NCBI RefSeq assembly: GCF_000974445.1
Contig: NZ_BBOJ01000006.1
Location: forward strand, 248,001-312,000
DNA: 64,000 bases
Origin: Lentzea aerocolonigenes
Lineage (GTDB): Bacteria; Actinomycetota; Actinomycetes; Mycobacteriales; Pseudonocardiaceae
Reading direction: 5' to 3'
The notes under the pieces are model-generated. The model did not search any database. It worked only from the letters and a program-made list of their open reading frames with translations, and was not told the origin of the DNA. A program made the translations under genes and the position numbers. Positions 54,016 to 62,671 of this stretch are shown here, piece by piece. Numbering within the stretch: position 1 is the first letter of the stretch; the number at the start of each line of letters is the position of its first letter.

Positions 54016-54642
54016 CTATTCCGTGACCATGCGGACGCAGCAGCCCTCGATGAGGTCACGGACCTCGTCGAGCGGCGTCGGGCCTCCCGGCCGGTACCAG
54101 CGCCACACGCTCACGATCAGGCCGAGCAACGCGAGCGCGAGGGTGTGGGCGTCCCGCACCGGGAACGCGCCCTGCGACATGCCCTGGGTGAGCAGGCGCG
54201 TCCAGTCGCGTTCGATGAGCTGCACCAGCTCGCGAGCCGCGCGGCGTTCGGTCTCCTCGCGCTGGGACGCCCGCGTTCCGGCCAGCAGCACCATGTTGTT
54301 CTGCAGGATGCGCATCTGCAGAATCTCGTGCTCGGACACCGCGAACGCCGCACGCACAGCGGCCCGCAACGCCTCGACCGGGTCCTTCTCGTCGCGGGTC
54401 GCCTCGACGAACTCGTCCCGCGAACGCTGCAGCTCCAGCCGCATGATCGTCAGCAGGCAGTGGGCCTTCGACTCGAAGTAGTGGTACAGCGCGGTCTGCC
54501 CGATGCCGACCTGCTTCGCGACCGCCGACCACTTGGTGGTCTCGTACCCGGTCTCGCCGAAGTACTCGATCGCCGCGGCCAGGATCGCGCCGCGCTTGGA
54601 CCGCGGTCCCTCGTCCGGCTCCACGAGCCTTGCCCCCGTCAT
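54016..54642 (-). CDS. TetR-family regulator of the acyl-CoA cluster
   Basis: 208 residues. The HTH lies in AAAIEYFGETGYETTKWSAV, then AKQVGIGQTALYHYFESKAH. The C-terminal domain is helical and hydrophobic, as in fatty-acyl or ring-acid responsive repressors. A CTGAA-N5-TTCAG palindrome lies 45 bases upstream of its start, and others precede the binding-protein operon and the enoyl-CoA hydratase operon. It is thus probably the repressor of the whole leftward cluster, released by a CoA thioester. Confidence 0.9.
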   Translation of the reverse strand: MTGARLVEPDEGPRSKRGAILAAAIEYFGETGYETTKWSAVAKQVGIGQTALYHYFESKAHCLLTIMRLELQRSRDEFVEATRDEKDPVEALRAAVRAAFAVSEHEILQMRILQNNMVLLAGTRASQREETERRAARELVQLIERDWTRLLTQGMSQGAFPVRDAHTLALALLGLIVSVWRWYRPGGPTPLDEVRDLIEGCCVRMVTE

Positions 54643-54686
54643 GGCCTACCCTCTCGTCGGTGTTCTTGCCCGAGCGTAGTACCAAC

Positions 54687-54701
54687 CTGAATTCGGTACA
54701 G
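54687..54701. promoter_or_regulatory. TetR operator candidate 2 (own promoter)
   Basis: CTGAATTCGGTACAG, 45 bases upstream of the TetR start and adjoining the end of the enoyl-CoA hydratase gene. It shares the CTGA-TTC-GT-CAGT pattern with the sites at 53912 and 62609. Confidence 0.65.
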
Positions 54702-55472
54702 TCACGGGCAGTGGTCCGCCGGGTACCGGGGTGGTCGTTTGCTCAGGAAGGCCGCGACACCTTCACGCCCGTGCGCGGACACGGCCGCGTCGGCGATCGC
54801 GCGGGCCTCATCGTCCAGCTGCGCGCCGAAGGGTGCCGACATCCCTTGCCGGACAAGGCGTTTCGTCGCGGCAAAGGCGGGGAACGGTCCCCCGGCCAGT
54901 CGCGCGGAAAGCTCCGTCGCCGCGGGAACCGCCTGTCCGGCCGGGACGACCGCCGTCAGCAACCCGGCGGACAGCGCTTCGGCGGCGTCCATTCTGCGGT
55001 TGGTCAGCAGCAGGTCCAGCGCACGCTTCGGCCCCAGGAGACGGGGCAACGACCAGGTGACGCCCGCGTCCGGCGAGTACCCGATCCCGGTGTAGGCGGC
55101 GACGAACGTCGCGTCGTCCGCGGCGATCGCGAGGTCGGCGGCGGCGACGAGGCCCAGTCCGGCCCCCGCCACGGCGCCGTGCACCGCCGCGACCAGCGGT
55201 GCGTCCAGCGCCGCGAGGATCCTCAGCGCCTCGTGCAGGGCCGTGGTGACCTGGATCAGGTGCTCACGGAGGTCGGTGACGGCGGCGAACTCCTTGAGGT
55301 CCCCGCCGACGCAGAACGACCTGGCCGCGCTGGTGAGCAGCACGGCCCGCACGTCCTCGGCCTGTGCGCGCTGGGCCGCGTCGAGCAGCCCACGTGCGGT
55401 GGCCAGGCCGATCGTGTCGCGGGTCAGCCGCACCCGGGCGACGCCGTCCCGGACTTCCGTCTCGACGGTCAT
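54702..55472 (-). CDS. Enoyl-CoA hydratase/isomerase family protein
   Basis: 256 residues. Crotonase fold: RAVLLTSAARSFCVGGDLKE (oxyanion region), APLVAAVHGAVAGAGLGLV and TGIGYSPDAGVTWSLPRL. The usual second catalytic Glu region reads SPDAG, so the common pair of glutamates is altered and isomerase or another crotonase chemistry is possible. It is the last gene of the long leftward operon but separated from the SDR gene by 215 bases with short repeats. Confidence 0.88.
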   Translation of the reverse strand: MTVETEVRDGVARVRLTRDTIGLATARGLLDAAQRAQAEDVRAVLLTSAARSFCVGGDLKEFAAVTDLREHLIQVTTALHEALRILAALDAPLVAAVHGAVAGAGLGLVAAADLAIAADDATFVAAYTGIGYSPDAGVTWSLPRLLGPKRALDLLLTNRRMDAAEALSAGLLTAVVPAGQAVPAATELSARLAGGPFPAFAATKRLVRQGMSAPFGAQLDDEARAIADAAVSAHGREGVAAFLSKRPPRYPADHCP

Positions 55473-55525
55473 CGTCCGCTCCGGCTGTCCGGGCAGGGGC
55501 GCCGCTCAACGGCACCACCACGGGT

Positions 55526-55693
55526 CTGGGCACTCATCGGCTGCTTCAGCTCTGGCGCCGGTCCACCGCACGCCGGCCACTCACAGGCCGTGGGCGCGCG
55601 GCATGCCCACGGACCTGGGCACTCATCGCACATTCCAGCCACCAGCCAGCAAACCTCACACACACGACACCACCACTACCGGGGCGCTCATCG
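55526..55693. repeat. Short direct repeats in the gap before the enoyl-CoA hydratase gene
   Basis: CTGGGCACTCATCG occurs at 55526-55539 and 55615-55628. A related GGGGCGCTCATCG ends at 55693, over the stop codon of the SDR gene. The pattern looks like partial duplications of that gene's end. Confidence 0.4.
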
Positions 55694-56416
55694 CGCCGTC
55701 CAACCACCGTCGACGACCATGACCTGGCCGGTGCAGTACGAGGACGCGTCCGAGGCGAGGAACAGCAGCGCACCGTCGAGCTCACCCACCTCGCCGCCCC
55801 GCTTCAGCATGGTGTTGCGGTCCACCCAGCGGCTGGACCGCTCGTCGGAGAACAGGTCCTCGGTCATCTCCGTGCGGAACCAGCCGGGCGCCAGCGCGTT
55901 CACCCGGACACCGGCGCCGCCCCACTGACCGGCCAGCTCGCGGGTGAGGCCGATGAGCCCCGCCTTCGACGCGGCATAGCTCGCGCCGCCGAACGGTGCG
56001 GCCGACACCAGGCCGAGGATGGACGCGACGTTGATGATGCTGGTGCCGCCGCGCGAGGCCATCAGCTGAGCGAGGTGGAACGGTGCCACGAGGTTCACCG
56101 CGAGCACCGAGGCGAACGAGTCCGCGGTCTCCTCGGCCGCCTGCGTCTCCCCCGGCACGCCCGCGTTGTTGACGAGGATGTCGAACCGGCCCGTCTCGGC
56201 GAACGCGGTCTCCGCCAGCCGGACGCGATCGGCCTCCACCGAGACGTCGCAGCTCACCACGCCAACACCCAGCTCCCGCAGCCGGTCGACCCGGCGCGCA
56301 GCGGCGAACACGGTGGCACCCGCGGAGGCCAGCACCGACGCGAAGCGGGCGCCCAGGCCCGACGAGGCACCGGTCACCACGGCCGTCTTGCCCTCGAGCG
56401 AGAACAGGTCTCTCAT
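55688..56416 (-). CDS. Short-chain dehydrogenase/reductase
   Basis: 242 residues. SDR motifs: AVVTGASSGLGARF (cofactor), ILVNNAGVPG, Ser in INVASILG, Tyr-x3-Lys in YAASKAG and the ending GQVMVVDGG. The Arg-Arg pair in FAAARRVDRL suggests NADP preference. The start (ATG at 56416) overlaps the stop of the next upstream SDR. A beta-hydroxyacyl or ring-ketone oxidation step is likely. Confidence 0.92.
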   Translation of the reverse strand: MRDLFSLEGKTAVVTGASSGLGARFASVLASAGATVFAAARRVDRLRELGVGVVSCDVSVEADRVRLAETAFAETGRFDILVNNAGVPGETQAAEETADSFASVLAVNLVAPFHLAQLMASRGGTSIINVASILGLVSAAPFGGASYAASKAGLIGLTRELAGQWGGAGVRVNALAPGWFRTEMTEDLFSDERSSRWVDRNTMLKRGGEVGELDGALLFLASDASSYCTGQVMVVDGGWTAR

Positions 56417-57186
56417 CAGGAGTCCACCGCGATCGGGAGAGCGGTCGCGCCGCCGTCCAGCACCAGGGCCTGGCCGGTCATCCACGACGACGCCTCCGAA
56501 GCGAGGAACACCGCTGCGTTCGCGACGTCTTCCACCGTGCCGAGGCGGCGCAGGGGCAGCTTCGCGGTGAGCACCGGCTCGCGCGCCTCCCAGACCGCGC
56601 GGGCCAGTTCGGTCTTGATCACGCCGGGGGCGATCGCGTTGACCCGGACCTTCGGACCCAGCTCGTAGGCGAGTTGACGGGTCATCAGCAGCATGGCCGC
56701 CTTGGTGGCGTTGTAGTAGCCGATCTGCGGATCGACGATCAGGCCGCCGACCGAGGCGATGTTCACGATGGTGCCGCCGTGCTCGGACATCCAGGCGTGC
56801 CAGGCGGATCGGCTCCAGGCGATCATCCCGTACTGGTTGACCCGCACGGTCTTCTCCGCGCGCGGCAGGTCCAGTTCCAGCAGATCGCCCATGTACGGGT
56901 TCGTCGCCGCGTTGTTGACCAGGACGTCCAATCGTCCGAAGTGGAGCATCGTGTCCGCGACACACCGCTGGGCGTGGTCGGGCTCGCCCGCGTTCGCGAC
57001 GACGTCGAGCACGTCGCCCGTGCCTTCACCGCGCAACAGCTCGGCGCGGGCATCCTTGAGTCCCTGTTCCTTGCGGGCGGCGATCACGACGTGCGCGCCC
57101 GCGGCACGGAACGCCCGTGCGATGCCGAGGCCGATGCCGCGCGAGCCACCGGTGATGACGGCTACGCGGCCGTCGAGAACCTTCAT
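56416..57186 (-). CDS. Short-chain dehydrogenase/reductase
   Basis: 256 residues from the ATG at 57186, which has a GGAG six bases upstream; the GTG one codon earlier is a poorer start. Motifs: AVITGGSRGIGLGIARAF, VLVNNAATNPY, Ser in VNIASVGG, Tyr-x3-Lys in YYNATKAA and ALVLDGG. Basic residues in IAARKEQ suggest NADP. It overlaps the acyl-CoA dehydrogenase gene upstream. It may act in series with the neighbouring SDR on different intermediates. Confidence 0.92.
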   Translation of the reverse strand: MKVLDGRVAVITGGSRGIGLGIARAFRAAGAHVVIAARKEQGLKDARAELLRGEGTGDVLDVVANAGEPDHAQRCVADTMLHFGRLDVLVNNAATNPYMGDLLELDLPRAEKTVRVNQYGMIAWSRSAWHAWMSEHGGTIVNIASVGGLIVDPQIGYYNATKAAMLLMTRQLAYELGPKVRVNAIAPGVIKTELARAVWEAREPVLTAKLPLRRLGTVEDVANAAVFLASEASSWMTGQALVLDGGATALPIAVDS

Positions 57187-58385
57187 CACTTCTCCTCGTA
57201 CTTGGCGAGTTCATGGCGGGCGACCGTGCGCAGGTGCACCTCGTCGGGCCCGTCGGCGATGCGCAGCGCGCGGGTGATCGAGAACAGCCTGGCCAGCACG
57301 GTGTCGTCGCTCACGCCCGCAGCGCCGTGTGCCTGCACCGCGCGGTCGACCACGCGGTGGGCGACTTCCAGTGCGGCGACCTTGATCGCGGCGACTTCCA
57401 TGCGTGCGGCGGCGTTGCCGATGGTGTCCATCAGCCACGCCGACTTGAGCACCAGCAGGCGCACCTGCTCGATCTCGATGCGGCTGCGGGCGATCCATTC
57501 GCGCACCACGCCCCGGTCCGCCAGCGGGCCACCGAACGCGACGCGGGAGAGCGCGCGCTCGCACATCAGCCGCAACGCCCGTTCGGCGAACCCGACCGCG
57601 CGCATGGCGTAGTGCATGCGGCCAGGTCCGAGCCGTCCCTGGGCGAGGGCGAACCCCTGTCCCTCACCACCGAGGAGGTTGACGGCCGGCACGCGGACGT
57701 CCTCGAAGAGCACGTCACCGTGGCCGAGGCGGTCGGTGTAGCCGAACATCGGCAAGTCACGCAGCACCGTGACACCAGGCGTGTCCCGCGGGATGAGCAC
57801 CATGCTCTGCTGGCGGTACGTCGGCGCGTCCGGGTCGCTGACCCCCATCAGGATGATGAGCTCGCAGTCCGGGTCGAGGATGCCGGAGGTGTACCACTTG
57901 CGGCCGTTGACGACGTAGTCGTCGCCGTCGCGGGTGATGCGGGTGCGGATGTTGCGGGCGTCGGAGCTGGCGACGTCGGGCTCGGTCATCGCGAAACAGG
58001 AGCGGATCCGGCTGTCCAGCAACGGGCGCAGCCAGCGATCCTGCTGCTCCGGGGTGCCGAACAGGGCGAGCAGCTCCATGTTCCCGGTGTCCGGGGCCGA
58101 GCAGTTGAACACCTCGTTGCCGATGATCGAGCGGCCCATCTGCTCGGCGAGCGGCGCGTACTCGAGGTTGGTCAGCCCGGCGCCCCAGTCCCCATGGGCG
58201 AGGAAGAGGTTCCACAGGCCCTCGGCGCGGGCTTTCTCCTTCAGCTCCACCATGATCGGCGGCAACGCGTGCGGGTTCGCGGCCCCGGCGATCTGCCGGT
58301 CGTACACCGGTTCAGCGGGCAAAACGTGAGTGTCCATGAATGACGAAACCCTCTCCACCAGCTCGGTGGGGTACGCGAAGTCCAC
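57186..58385 (-). CDS. Acyl-CoA dehydrogenase (ACAD11-like)
   Basis: 399 residues from the GTG at 58385 behind AGGAGG; longer upstream frames are antisense of the kinase gene. CFAMTEPDVASSDARNIRT and WYTSGILDPDCELIILMGVS are the FAD-binding and substrate motifs. VAFGGPLADRGVVREWIARS and AVQAHGAAGVSDDTVLARLF are C-terminal. The immediate upstream gene is an APH-like kinase, repeating the dehydrogenase-kinase pairing seen at 46204-48389. Confidence 0.93.
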   Translation of the reverse strand: MDFAYPTELVERVSSFMDTHVLPAEPVYDRQIAGAANPHALPPIMVELKEKARAEGLWNLFLAHGDWGAGLTNLEYAPLAEQMGRSIIGNEVFNCSAPDTGNMELLALFGTPEQQDRWLRPLLDSRIRSCFAMTEPDVASSDARNIRTRITRDGDDYVVNGRKWYTSGILDPDCELIILMGVSDPDAPTYRQQSMVLIPRDTPGVTVLRDLPMFGYTDRLGHGDVLFEDVRVPAVNLLGGEGQGFALAQGRLGPGRMHYAMRAVGFAERALRLMCERALSRVAFGGPLADRGVVREWIARSRIEIEQVRLLVLKSAWLMDTIGNAAARMEVAAIKVAALEVAHRVVDRAVQAHGAAGVSDDTVLARLFSITRALRIADGPDEVHLRTVARHELAKYEEK

Positions 58386-58387
58386 GG

Positions 58388-59296
58388 CTACCTCCTGGTG
58401 AGAATGTCCACGGCGGACCGGATCATCGCGGCGATCGTCGGCGGCAGCCGTTCCTGGTCGGGGTCGTGGTGACGGCCCTCGCGGTGACGGCGCAGGTTGT
58501 GGCCCATGATCGCGGCCATCTTCATCCGCCCGAGCGCCCGGAACCACGCCATCGACGACAGCTCCACGCCGTAGGCCTCCAGCAGCTCGTCCTCGCTCGG
58601 CAGACCCGGCACCGGACGACCGAGCTCGGGGAAGTTGCGGGGGTCGGCGAAGAGCAGGAACCAGCCGAGGTCGACCCGCCGGTCGCCGGTGCTCCAGATC
58701 TCCCAGTCGACGACCGCGGTCGGCCTGGTCCCTGCGAACAGAACGTTGCCGAGCCGGAAGTCGCCGTGCACCAGCACCGGTGGACCGTCCTGTGGCACGT
58801 CTTCGCCGAGCAGCCGCAACAACTTGTCGGCTCCTGGCCGCAACTCGGCGGGAACGGCGTGCATCGTCCGGCTCCACCGCTCCAGCTCCCCCGCCACTCC
58901 GACGGGTTCCTCCGTGACCGGACCGGAGTCGTGCAGGCGCCGCAACACCTTCGCCGCCTCGATCATCCTGGCGCGCGTGAGTCCGGGGGTGAGTGTGTGC
59001 TCGTCGAGGACAGGCTCGATCGCCTCACCGTCGGCGAACTCCATCGCGAACCACGCGGGTGGCTCCTCGTCGACCGCGAGCACACCCGGCACCGGCACCG
59101 GTGAGCCCTCCAGTGCGCGCAGGACCCGCGCCTGCCGCAGGACGTCGTTGCGCCCGAGCGGTTTCTGCCCAGGCGGCACGGCCTTGACGACACAGGTGCC
59201 GTTGAAGGTGTAGGTGAGGCCGGAATGCCCGCCGGGCAGGACTTCCAGCTCGCCGGCGGTGCCGAGTCGTGCGCGCACTCGTTCGGACAGCGTCAT
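58388..59296 (-). CDS. APH-like phosphotransferase (ACAD10/11-associated)
   Basis: 302 residues from the ATG at 59296. Kinase motifs: LPGGHSGLTYTFNGTCVVKA, VLVHGDFRLGNVLFAG and TAVVDWEIWSTGDRRVDLGW. Its start overlaps the second dehydrogenase gene and its end is two bases from the first. A role in phosphorylating a hydroxyacyl-CoA before elimination is plausible from the ACAD10/11 family but not proved for bacteria. Confidence 0.88.
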   Translation of the reverse strand: MTLSERVRARLGTAGELEVLPGGHSGLTYTFNGTCVVKAVPPGQKPLGRNDVLRQARVLRALEGSPVPVPGVLAVDEEPPAWFAMEFADGEAIEPVLDEHTLTPGLTRARMIEAAKVLRRLHDSGPVTEEPVGVAGELERWSRTMHAVPAELRPGADKLLRLLGEDVPQDGPPVLVHGDFRLGNVLFAGTRPTAVVDWEIWSTGDRRVDLGWFLLFADPRNFPELGRPVPGLPSEDELLEAYGVELSSMAWFRALGRMKMAAIMGHNLRRHREGRHHDPDQERLPPTIAAMIRSAVDILTRR

Positions 59297-60435
59297 CTGG
59301 ACGGCTCCTTCGGCAGGCCGAGCACGCGCTCGGCCAGGATCGTCCGCTGGATCTCGTCGGAACCACCGGCGATGCTGTAGCCGGGGGCGCCGAGCAGGTG
59401 CTCGGTCCAGGCGAAGGTGCCCCACTCACCGGTGTCCGCGACCAGCTTCGGCCCCAGCAGGCGCAGCACGAGATCGCTGGTCCGCCGCATCGTCTCGGTG
59501 GCGTAGAGCTTCCCGACCGACGCCTCGGCGCCGGGTGCGCGGCCCGCGGCGAGCGTGGCCGTGACCCGCAGGCCGATCAGCCGCTGGACGAGCGTGCGCA
59601 CGAACAGTTCCGCGGTCTGCTGCCGTTCGACGCCGGTCAGCGACGGCTGATGGCGGGCCAGTTCGATCGCGCGGTCGGCGTTGTCGAGGCCGAGCGAGCC
59701 GGAGTCCAGCCGTTCCGCGGCCAGCACGCTCAGCGTGACCCGCCAGCCCTGCCCGACCGGGCCGAGCCGATCCGTGTCCGGCACGACGAGGTCGTCGAGG
59801 TAGACCTCGTTGAAGCTCGCTCCGCCGGTCATCTGCCGGATCGGCCGGACCGTGACCCCCGGTGCGTCCATCCGCACCAGGAACACCGTGATGCCGGCGT
59901 GTTTGGGCACGTCGGGATCGGTCCGGCAGACCGCGACGCCCCAGGTCGCCACCGTGGCGCCGGACGTCCAGACCTTGTGGCCGTTGAGGATCCACCTGTC
60001 TCCGTCGCGCACGGCACGGGTCCGCACGGCCGCGAGATCGGAACCGGCCTCGGTCTCGGAGAACAGCTGGCACGCCAGCTCGTCGGTCCGCCGCATCGGC
60101 CGCAGCCAGCGGTCCTTCTGCTCCTCGGTGCCCCACAGCTCGATCGCCGGAGCGACCAGTTGCTGCGTGACCGGGAAGATCTCCGGCCGGCGGGGCACGT
60201 CGAACGCCGCTTCCTCGGTGCGGTACAGGTGCTCGTGGAACGGAGACAGCGCGCCCCAGCCCGCATCGAACCGGATTCGTTCCCAGTCCTGACGACGCGC
60301 GGTGTGCTCGCGTTCCTCTTCCTCGGTCCAGTTCTCGAACACGGCCACCGAGTCGTCGCCACTCCCCCAGGCCGCCTCCGGCTTCCGATCGGCCACAGTG
60401 GACAGCCAGGCTCTGGCCTCTTCGCGGAAGCTCAT
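59293..60435 (-). CDS. Acyl-CoA dehydrogenase
   Basis: 380 residues from the ATG at 60435. CQLFSETEAGSDLAAVRTRA, WILNGHKVWTSGATVATWGV and the ending YSIAGGSDEIQRTILAERVL identify it. It resembles the larger subunits of heteromeric FadE-type enzymes of steroid and alicyclic acid catabolism, and may pair with the shorter dehydrogenase encoded at 62672-63685. Both ends overlap neighbouring genes by four bases. Confidence 0.93.
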   Translation of the reverse strand: MSFREEARAWLSTVADRKPEAAWGSGDDSVAVFENWTEEEEREHTARRQDWERIRFDAGWGALSPFHEHLYRTEEAAFDVPRRPEIFPVTQQLVAPAIELWGTEEQKDRWLRPMRRTDELACQLFSETEAGSDLAAVRTRAVRDGDRWILNGHKVWTSGATVATWGVAVCRTDPDVPKHAGITVFLVRMDAPGVTVRPIRQMTGGASFNEVYLDDLVVPDTDRLGPVGQGWRVTLSVLAAERLDSGSLGLDNADRAIELARHQPSLTGVERQQTAELFVRTLVQRLIGLRVTATLAAGRAPGAEASVGKLYATETMRRTSDLVLRLLGPKLVADTGEWGTFAWTEHLLGAPGYSIAGGSDEIQRTILAERVLGLPKEPSR

Positions 60436-61565
60436 CGGCTCAACACCGTGCACGCGCTGACCCCGGGGGCGCCGTAGACGTGGGTGAAACCGATCTGCGG
60501 GTGCCCTGGCACCTGCCGTGCACCGGCCCGGCCACGCAGCTGCTGGACGATCTCGTAGACCTGCCGCAGCCCGGACGCGCCGATCGGCTCGCCGTTGGCG
60601 ATGCAGCCGCCGTCGGTGTTGACCGGCAGCGTCCCGCCGATCTCGGTGGCGCCCGCGGCGATCAGCTTCTCCTGCTCGCCGTCGTCGCAGAACCCGCACT
60701 CGGCCAGGTGCATCACCTCCGCGCCGCTCTCGGTGTCCTGCAGCTGCACGACGTCCACATCGGATGGTCCGAGCGAGGCCTGCTCGAACGCTGCCGCGGC
60801 GGCGTCCCTGCTGACACTGGTCAACGGGCCCGCGTCGACCAGCGGGCTGAACACCTCGAACGAGCCCGCCCGCCGCGTGCGCACGACGGCCGAGCGCAGG
60901 GTGACCGGGTCGCGGGTGGTGACCGAGGAAGAGCACAGGACCACCGCCGCCGCGCCCTCCCCCGGAGAACAGAACATGAAGCGGGTCAGCGGGTCGTTGA
61001 CCAGACCGGAGGCGAGGACCTCGTCCGCGCTGACCTCCTTCCGCCGCCACGCTTCCGGCGTGAGGCTGCCGTTGCGGTACGCCTTCTCCGCGACCAGTGC
61101 CAACGTTCGCGGCGTGATGCCGTGATCATGCAGGTAGCGCTGGATCTTCATGCCGAAGAACTGAGTCGTGACCATGAGCCCGTCACGCCCGTAGGCGTCG
61201 TCCAGGCCCCAGTCCTCCGGCCGTGGATCGAACGCGCCTCGCGGGTGCTTGTCGAACCCCACGGCGACGACGACGTCCGCCATCCCGCTCCGGATCGCGT
61301 TGACCGCCGAGACGAGCGCGCTTCCGCCGGTGGCACAACCGTTCTTGACGTTGACGAACGGCAGCCCGGTGAGCCCGAGGTCGGCGACGAGGGTGTCGGC
61401 GAGCCCGGCGGCGTCGCTGCCGCCGAACGCCGCTCCCACCCGTGACCACTCCATCCCGGCGTCGGCGAGCGCGGCGTTGATCGCCGCGACCGCGTGTTCC
61501 CTGCCGGTCCGCTCGGACCGGGCGAACGACGTGCGGGCGGCGCCGCAGATCAGCACCCCGGTCAC
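60432..61565 (-). CDS. Thiolase-family protein (SCPx/Ltp-like)
   Basis: 377 residues from the GTG at 61565, overlapping the OB-fold gene's stop. The N-terminal VLICGAARTSFARSERTG, FVNVKNGCATGGSALVSAVN (active Cys region) and NTDGGCIANGEPIGASGLRQ (second Cys and Gly-rich loop) fit the non-decarboxylating SCP2/Ltp thiolase group. Such proteins form complexes with DUF35 OB-fold proteins and cleave beta-ketoacyl-CoA or act as retro-aldolases in sterol side-chain removal. The neighbouring OB-fold gene supports this. Confidence 0.88.
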   Translation of the reverse strand: MTGVLICGAARTSFARSERTGREHAVAAINAALADAGMEWSRVGAAFGGSDAAGLADTLVADLGLTGLPFVNVKNGCATGGSALVSAVNAIRSGMADVVVAVGFDKHPRGAFDPRPEDWGLDDAYGRDGLMVTTQFFGMKIQRYLHDHGITPRTLALVAEKAYRNGSLTPEAWRRKEVSADEVLASGLVNDPLTRFMFCSPGEGAAAVVLCSSSVTTRDPVTLRSAVVRTRRAGSFEVFSPLVDAGPLTSVSRDAAAAAFEQASLGPSDVDVVQLQDTESGAEVMHLAECGFCDDGEQEKLIAAGATEIGGTLPVNTDGGCIANGEPIGASGLRQVYEIVQQLRGRAGARQVPGHPQIGFTHVYGAPGVSACTVLSR

Positions 61566-61801
61566 GACGACACCGGCCTGGCCCGCGGCACGCCGCCCGA
61601 TGCCTTCACCGACAACCTCATCCCGATGCGGACGTCGTCGAGATCCGGCACGTCGAGCACCGCGGCCACCCGGACGCCCTCGCCGTCGAGCTCCACGTAC
61701 CCGACCGCGAAGGGCCGGAAGCCGTCCTCCGGCAGGACGTACGGGGGTGACTTCGGCGCGAACCGCTGCACCGTCCAGGTCCACAACGTGCCCTCGGTCA
61801 T
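61562..61801 (-). CDS. DUF35-type OB-fold protein, lacking the zinc ribbon
   Basis: 79 residues. LWTWTVQRFAPKSPPYVLPE, FRPFAVGYVELDGEGVRVAA and DVRIGMRLSVKASG match the OB-fold part of DUF35 (acyl-CoA-associated) proteins. Full DUF35 proteins have about 130 residues with an N-terminal CxxC-CxxC ribbon; no cysteines are present here. It precedes and overlaps the thiolase gene, so it is most likely its structural partner in a reduced form. Confidence 0.8.
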   Translation of the reverse strand: MTEGTLWTWTVQRFAPKSPPYVLPEDGFRPFAVGYVELDGEGVRVAAVLDVPDLDDVRIGMRLSVKASGGVPRARPVSS

Positions 61802-61805
61802 CTGA

Positions 61806-62594
61806 TCAGCGCCCCGTCCACTTGGGCTCGCGCTTCTCCAGGAACGCCGCCACACCCTCGGCGGCGTCGTCGGAGTTCAGCGTCACGCCGACCGCGAGGT
61901 GCTCCATGACCATCAACGACTGCGTGTCCGCGTCCAGGCTGCGGTCGACGGTCATCTTCGTGATCCGCATCTGGAACGGGCTCTTGTCCGTGAGCTGACC
62001 GATGAACTCGTCCACCGCGGCGTCGAGCTCCTCCGCCGGAGCTGACTTGTTGATGAGGCCGAAGTTCTCGGCCTCCACGCCGGACAGCAGCTTGCCGGTC
62101 AGCATCAGCTCCTTCGTCTTGCGGATGCCGATCATCCGCGGCACCCGGTAGATCGGGCCGGCGCCGCCGAAGAGCCCCCGGCGCATGTGGAAGTCGCCGA
62201 TCCTGGCGTCATCGGACGCGATCGCGAAGTCGCAGGAGATCATCAGCTCGAAGCCGCCCGCGGTGACGTAGCCCTCCAGCACGGCGACCGACGGGGTGTT
62301 CATCGAGTAGAGCCGGTCGCAGACCTTGGCCGAGATGACCGCGACGTCCATGGCCGTCGAGCTGCCGATGTACTCGGCCTGCAGGCTGTCCAGGTCGAAC
62401 CCGGAGCAGAACGTGCCGCCACGGCCGCGCAGCACCAGCACGCGCAGGTCCGGGTCCTTGTCGACCTCGGCGATGATCTCGTCGAGCCGCTCCAGGATCG
62501 GCACGGTGACGCAGTTCTTCTTCCACGGCCGGTTCAGCCACACCCTGGCCACGTGCCCGTCGCGCTCGAACTGGATCTCGTCTTCCACGGCCAT
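61806..62594 (-). CDS. Enoyl-CoA hydratase/isomerase family protein
   Basis: 262 residues. Crotonase features: LRVLVLRGRGGTFCSGFDLD (oxyanion hole), PSVAVLEGYVTAGGFELMIS and RRGLFGGAGPIYRVPRM. It is the first gene of the long leftward catabolic operon; a TetR-type palindrome lies just upstream (62609-62623). It would hydrate an enoyl-CoA formed by one of the dehydrogenases. Confidence 0.92.
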   Translation of the reverse strand: MAVEDEIQFERDGHVARVWLNRPWKKNCVTVPILERLDEIIAEVDKDPDLRVLVLRGRGGTFCSGFDLDSLQAEYIGSSTAMDVAVISAKVCDRLYSMNTPSVAVLEGYVTAGGFELMISCDFAIASDDARIGDFHMRRGLFGGAGPIYRVPRMIGIRKTKELMLTGKLLSGVEAENFGLINKSAPAEELDAAVDEFIGQLTDKSPFQMRITKMTVDRSLDADTQSLMVMEHLAVGVTLNSDDAAEGVAAFLEKREPKWTGR

Positions 62595-62608
62595 CTCGGT
62601 TCTCCTAA

Positions 62609-62623
62609 CTGAACTGGATTCAG
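62609..62623. promoter_or_regulatory. TetR operator candidate 3 (upstream of the long catabolic operon)
   Basis: CTGAACTGGATTCAG, a perfect CTGAA-N5-TTCAG palindrome, 15 bases before the start of the enoyl-CoA hydratase gene. Confidence 0.7.
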
Positions 62624-62671
62624 TTCAAGTTCTAAGGGCGGGAACCGCCCGCTGTCAATGGGTTGGTGTGG

